Below are positions 37,331 through 41,401 of a DNA stretch of 41,401 nt, in pieces. Source of the stretch: an uncultured Caryophanales bacterium (lineage in GTDB: Bacteria; Bacillota_I; Bacilli_A; RF39; UBA660); the NCBI GenBank assembly GCA_947168965.1, contig CAMVNW010000008.1:1-41401 (forward strand), in the 5' to 3' direction. Within the stretch, counting starts at the first letter, position 1. Every line of letters begins with the position of its first letter. The notes below the pieces were generated by a model. It was given only the letters and a program-made list of their open reading frames with translations, searched no databases and was not told the DNA's origin. A program made the translations under genes and the position numbers.

Positions 37331-37624
37331 TTATTTTTTTAAATCTTTACAAGTACCTAATATAATTTCTTTTAATTTTTCCTTATTATCTATATCATCA
37401 ACTAAATACATTGGTTTAGCTCCATCATAAGGAATAGATTCTTTCATATTATATTTTTTGTTGTTCTCTACTTTTTTTACAAGCACTCTATCATCATAAA
37501 TACCACCAAACAATACTCCATTATAATAAAGTAAATATTCTCCCATCATTGATTTACAAGTTATATTATCTAATAAGTTTAATTGTTCTAAAATAAAATC
37601 TCTATATTCTTTTGTTGTTGCCAT
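37331..37624 (-). CDS. TfoX N-terminal domain protein
   Basis: ITCKSMMGEYLLYYNGVLFGGIYDDRVLVKKV...PYDGAKPMYLVDDI. Confidence 0.88.
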   Translation of the reverse strand: MATTKEYRDFILEQLNLLDNITCKSMMGEYLLYYNGVLFGGIYDDRVLVKKVENNKKYNMKESIPYDGAKPMYLVDDIDNKEKLKEIILGTCKDLKK

Positions 37625-37644
37625 GTTATCAACTCCTGTAATTA

Positions 37645-38451
37645 TTATTTTTTTAGATTAAATTCATATATCTTATAAATTGATTGTGATATTTTGCCAC
37701 AATACAAATTATTAAAAATAAATTTAGTTAACCCATTTAGATTATTATCTTCTTTTTTTATTAAATGTGTTGATTCATATTCTAAATTATTATTTAATTG
37801 TAAAAATTCTTCAGGATTATCTATTCCATATTTTACTTCAGCATTCATCTGATTAACTGGATTTTTAATTTTAGAACTTCTAACACCTTTTTTAGAATAT
37901 GCATCAAATAATAAGTGAACATCACCTAATTTATTATTTATCTGTTCTAATAATTCTTTTATTTCTTCTTCTGATAAATACATTGTTAGTCCTTCAGCAA
38001 CCACCATTATATTATCATTTATTTTTATTTCTTTTAACCATTTATAATCAACTACTGAGCTACCTATCATTTTATGTTTTGAATCTTCTTCATAAAACTT
38101 TTTTCTTATATCTATTACATTTTCATAATCTATATCATACCAAGTACCAAAATTTTGATTTACTCTTAAACATCTTGAATCAAGTCCACAACCTAAATGA
38201 ATTATAGTTGCGTTAGGATGTTCTTTGATATATTTATTACATAATTCATCAATTATTAATGCTCTAACACTCATATACATTGATAACCACTTTGATTGTT
38301 TTAATGAATTAAAATTGTAATCAATTTTAGATATTATTTCTTCTGCTTTTGGATCATGTAAAAATATATTATCCTTACTCATTATTGCTTTTCCTAATAA
38401 AGGAATAAATAGAGTTTTGCTTTCATTATTTAATTTCATAGTACACCTCAA
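37645..38451 (-). CDS. SAM-dependent methyltransferase, LCM/TcmP-like
   Basis: ATIIHLGCGLDSRCLRVNQNFGTWYDIDYENVIDIRKKFY; VVAEGLTMYLSEEEIKELL. Confidence 0.88.
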   Translation of the reverse strand: MRCTMKLNNESKTLFIPLLGKAIMSKDNIFLHDPKAEEIISKIDYNFNSLKQSKWLSMYMSVRALIIDELCNKYIKEHPNATIIHLGCGLDSRCLRVNQNFGTWYDIDYENVIDIRKKFYEEDSKHKMIGSSVVDYKWLKEIKINDNIMVVAEGLTMYLSEEEIKELLEQINNKLGDVHLLFDAYSKKGVRSSKIKNPVNQMNAEVKYGIDNPEEFLQLNNNLEYESTHLIKKEDNNLNGLTKFIFNNLYCGKISQSIYKIYEFNLKK

Positions 38452-38498
38452 TATATAAATATTATATCATAAAAGAACGGATTAATCCGTTCTTTAAT

Positions 38499-39107
38499 TT
38501 ATTTACTCATAACTTTCTTAGACCAACTTCTTTTTCCACATTTAGGACATTTTAAGTATCTTGTTGTACTCATATGTGGAGCCCATAGTACATTAAAGAA
38601 TGATGGTACATGTTTATGATGACATTTTTTACATTCATAGTAACCAGCTTCAATTTCAAGTTTTAATCCATAAAAACAGATGCATACCACCAATATAGTA
38701 GAAACACATATAACTGTACCTAAAACTGGTCCATCTTCTAGAGTAAGGGCTGCAAGTGTAACAATACCTATATAGAATATACAGGCAGAAATTGTTAATA
38801 CCCACATGTCTAACATTAGTTTTCTATTTTTTATTTCATCTTGTTTAGCTAGTTCTAATAATAGTTCTTCTGTTTTCTTTTCGTAATTTTTCATATTTAA
38901 CTTTTCACCATTTAAAAGCTCATTTACATTTATATCTAGTATATTACATAATTCTAGCATTTTATCTGCATCTGGTAGTGACAATCCTCTTTCCCATTTA
39001 GATACCGCTCTATCTGTAATATATAATTTTTCTGCCAATTGTTCTTGTGTTAGTTTTTTTTCTTTTCTACAATCTGCTATAAATTTTCCAATCTTAATTA
39101 TATCCAT
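38499..39107 (-). CDS. XRE-family HTH regulator with two TM helices and C-terminal zinc ribbon
   Basis: IGKFIADCRKEKKLTQEQLAEKLYITDRAVSKWERGLSLPDADKMLELCNIL; CKKCHHKH...LKCPKCGKRSW. Confidence 0.88.
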   Translation of the reverse strand: MDIIKIGKFIADCRKEKKLTQEQLAEKLYITDRAVSKWERGLSLPDADKMLELCNILDINVNELLNGEKLNMKNYEKKTEELLLELAKQDEIKNRKLMLDMWVLTISACIFYIGIVTLAALTLEDGPVLGTVICVSTILVVCICFYGLKLEIEAGYYECKKCHHKHVPSFFNVLWAPHMSTTRYLKCPKCGKRSWSKKVMSK

Positions 39108-39223
39108 GAACTTTTTCTCCTTTCATGATTTAATTATATAATAATCAATCTCGAAATTACACATACCAATGGTTGAGTTAACTTTATATATTTATTTTAC
39201 CATAGAAAAAGACTCTGAGAGTC

Positions 39224-40966
39224 TTATTTATTAAATATTTTCTTTTTAGTATATCCTACCCCTGCAAGACCTATAATACTTAATCCTAACATTGAAACAT
39301 AGAACATTATATTATCACCAGTTTTTGGATTATTTATATTATCTGTTGTTTTTTCTTCATTTGTTGTTTTAGTAGCTATAGCGTAATTAGAAAATGATTT
39401 TGTTTTAAATGTAATAGTGTTTGTTTCTGGATCATATGAATCAATTTCAATTACTTCAAATTGTTCACCATCATGAATATTGTGAACTATTACAATGTCA
39501 TTTGCATCAATACCATCTTCTAATTTCATAGATATGGTTGCATAATCACTTAATTCTTCTATTTCGGTAGACCATACATCATTTGAATCATTTTTCCCTT
39601 TATAGAACACTTGATATAAATCAATATCTAAATAATTTGATATTGTGTATTCACCAGCAGCATTTTCAAACTCAGAAATTTTATCAGAACTTAATTCAAC
39701 ATCATTAACGGTTAATTGTGCAGATCCACTTGGTAATTCATTTCCTAAATTAATACTACCACCAGAGACTTTTTCTGAACTTGCTTTTACTATATCTTCA
39801 GTTCTTGTGAATGTAGCAGCAAAATGAATATTCCCACTACCCTCAGGATTTTGTGGTAACGTGATTTCAAATCTATTTGTTGTTTCTATAGCCTCTAGAG
39901 GTTGTTCATTAATTGAAATTCCTGTTAATTGGTAACCATATTCTGGAACAAATTCAAATACAACTCTCGATCCAGGCATAATTGAAACCCATCCAAATCC
40001 ATTATTTACTCCATATTGATCGCTTCTTGACCCGTCTGGTTGCTCAACAGTATTTATATATTGGTTTGGAGCAAGTAATGTTCCATTTTCATCATATACC
40101 TCAACAACTTTGGCTGAACCATGACTAATACTAAATTGTGATGTCCATGCAGCATCTTCTTCATCTTTTGGAACATAATCAGAATTTGTCCAAATAATCG
40201 TTCTTGGAAGAACGTAACTTTCATCTCCAGCACCTGTTATCGTATAACTTGATGCCACGGGAACATCAATAATAAAGCTCCCATCCATATCAACAGTAAC
40301 ATTGGCTGAATCTTCAGTATAGCTTATTCCATTGATTACATATTCAGTAACTGGATAATCACCAAATGGTGGTTGAAATCTTAATGAGTTAGTGCCAGTT
40401 GCATTTCCGGCAGATGTAACTTCGCCATTAAATGAACTTTTTAGAATGCCATCATGATCATCCATTACAACTTTGTTATTAATCCACACATTCATATGTG
40501 TATTAGTAAAATTAATATCAAATGTGACATCTTCTGTTCCACCTTCTTGTGGTTCATTTATTTTATCTTCTACCATAAATACAGTATCTGAATTAATTAA
40601 ATTTCCCATGACGTATTCTACATGACCATTCGAATTGTATAATGTAAATTTATTTGCAGAATTATAATTTAATTCTCCAGCCATATCACTAGATGCAGTT
40701 ATAGAACAACTTGTAGTACTAGAACAATTTACTTCTCCTATTGTAGTCCCATTATATTGTAAATCTACAAATTGACCATCTATTTTCAACTGACCACCAA
40801 CTACCTCCATTGTATGTGTACCTTGTGCAGAAAAACTAATTGTATAAGTATCTAGTGCAAATACTGTTGTAATTGGCAATACATAATTTAATAGCATTGA
40901 AAATACCATTAATAAAGCTATTGTCTTCTTAGGCAATTCTTTTAATTTTCTTTTAATTTTTTTCAT
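39224..40966 (-). CDS. Secreted surface protein with NPKTG sortase-type anchor
   Basis: Signal sequence KTIALLMVFSMLLNYVLPITTVFA; C-terminal NPKTGDNIMFYVSMLGLSIIGLAGVGYTKKKIFNK. Confidence 0.85.
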   Translation of the reverse strand: MKKIKRKLKELPKKTIALLMVFSMLLNYVLPITTVFALDTYTISFSAQGTHTMEVVGGQLKIDGQFVDLQYNGTTIGEVNCSSTTSCSITASSDMAGELNYNSANKFTLYNSNGHVEYVMGNLINSDTVFMVEDKINEPQEGGTEDVTFDINFTNTHMNVWINNKVVMDDHDGILKSSFNGEVTSAGNATGTNSLRFQPPFGDYPVTEYVINGISYTEDSANVTVDMDGSFIIDVPVASSYTITGAGDESYVLPRTIIWTNSDYVPKDEEDAAWTSQFSISHGSAKVVEVYDENGTLLAPNQYINTVEQPDGSRSDQYGVNNGFGWVSIMPGSRVVFEFVPEYGYQLTGISINEQPLEAIETTNRFEITLPQNPEGSGNIHFAATFTRTEDIVKASSEKVSGGSINLGNELPSGSAQLTVNDVELSSDKISEFENAAGEYTISNYLDIDLYQVFYKGKNDSNDVWSTEIEELSDYATISMKLEDGIDANDIVIVHNIHDGEQFEVIEIDSYDPETNTITFKTKSFSNYAIATKTTNEEKTTDNINNPKTGDNIMFYVSMLGLSIIGLAGVGYTKKKIFNK

Positions 40967-41051
40967 AAAACTCCTCCTTATTATACTAATGTTATTTTAT
41001 CATATCTTAAATTACATTTATATAATTATATTTATAATTACTTAATTGTCA

Positions 41052-41080
41052 TTGACTTTTGTGTAATTTGTTATTATACT
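41052..41080 (+). promoter_or_regulatory. Promoter TTGACT-N17-TATACT
   Basis: TTGACT 41052-41057, TATACT 41075-41080, upstream of the plus-strand gene. Confidence 0.75.
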
Positions 41081-41108
41081 AATGAAAAGTAAGTGTAAAG
41101 GTGATTTT

Positions 41109-41401
41109 ATGAACTTTAGTGATAAATTAAATGATTATATAGAAATTATAGGATGTACTAATAAAAGATTATCAGATATAACTGGAATTGCTCCACCTGT
41201 TATAAGTGGGTATAGAAAAGGAAATAGATTTCCTAAATATGATAGTGAACAATTTAAGAGTTTAGTTGATGGTATTGTATCCTTAGGCAAAGAAAAAAAA
41301 ATCGATATCACACAAGAGATTGTTGAAAAAGATTTAGGAAAATTTTTAAAAAAAGATGACATAGACTTTGAATTGTTTAATAATAATTTTAATTTATTAA
41401 T
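41109..41401 (+). CDS. XRE/HTH-like protein (partial, runs off right edge)
   Basis: SD AAAGGTGAT, ATG 41109: MNFSDKLNDYIEIIGCTNKRLSDITGIAPPVISGYRKGNRFPKYDSEQFKSLVDGIVSLGKEKKIDITQEIVEKDLGKFLKKDDIDFELFNNNFNLL. Confidence 0.8.
   Translation, partial: MNFSDKLNDYIEIIGCTNKRLSDITGIAPPVISGYRKGNRFPKYDSEQFKSLVDGIVSLGKEKKIDITQEIVEKDLGKFLKKDDIDFELFNNNFNLL

Noticed and set aside
1-41401. CRISPR array, rRNA or tRNA genes, transposase or integrase genes
   Set aside because: No regularly spaced repeats, no rRNA/tRNA-like segments and no recombinase or transposase ORF were recognised on reading both strands.
1-41401. UGA=Trp recoding (Mycoplasma-like code)
   Set aside because: Standard-code ORFs give complete, domain-consistent proteins with Trp encoded by TGG (e.g. 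valS, trpS), and the Trp T-box specifier is TGG.

Overview
AT-rich, low-GC Firmicutes/Mollicutes-like chromosomal segment. Almost every credible gene is on the minus strand; the one clear exception is an XRE-type gene running off the right edge. Housekeeping and surface genes include two tRNA synthetases (archaeal-type valS and trpS), each behind a T-box leader with a readable specifier codon. Others are a CDF transporter, a DUF2779 nuclease, an RpoA alpha-CTD-like protein, a sirtuin, a TasA-like/SipW-like/DUF5305/LamG-like export locus and an NPKTG-anchored surface protein. Interspersed are defence-type cargoes. At 8.2-15.7 kb: a two-domain Dam-family methylase, an AlwI-like Type IIS endonuclease, a GmrSD-like DUF262/DUF1524 protein and a DUF6119/TIGR04141-like protein. 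At 15.9-23.1 kb, around trpS: a NERD/zinc-ribbon protein, an AlbA_2/Schlafen-like protein, a NERD-HRDC-like protein, an Abi-like protein and a KAP NTPase. The most striking unexplained signal is a recurring leader element: a terminator-like hairpin with core CGCUAGUACAGGCUU...UGUAUUGGCG-U7, in two copies preceded by an identical promoter with a 19-bp palindrome between -35 and -10. It sits immediately upstream of three unrelated defence-type genes and looks like a shared attenuation switch. Family calls come from reading motifs in the translations; no searches were run.
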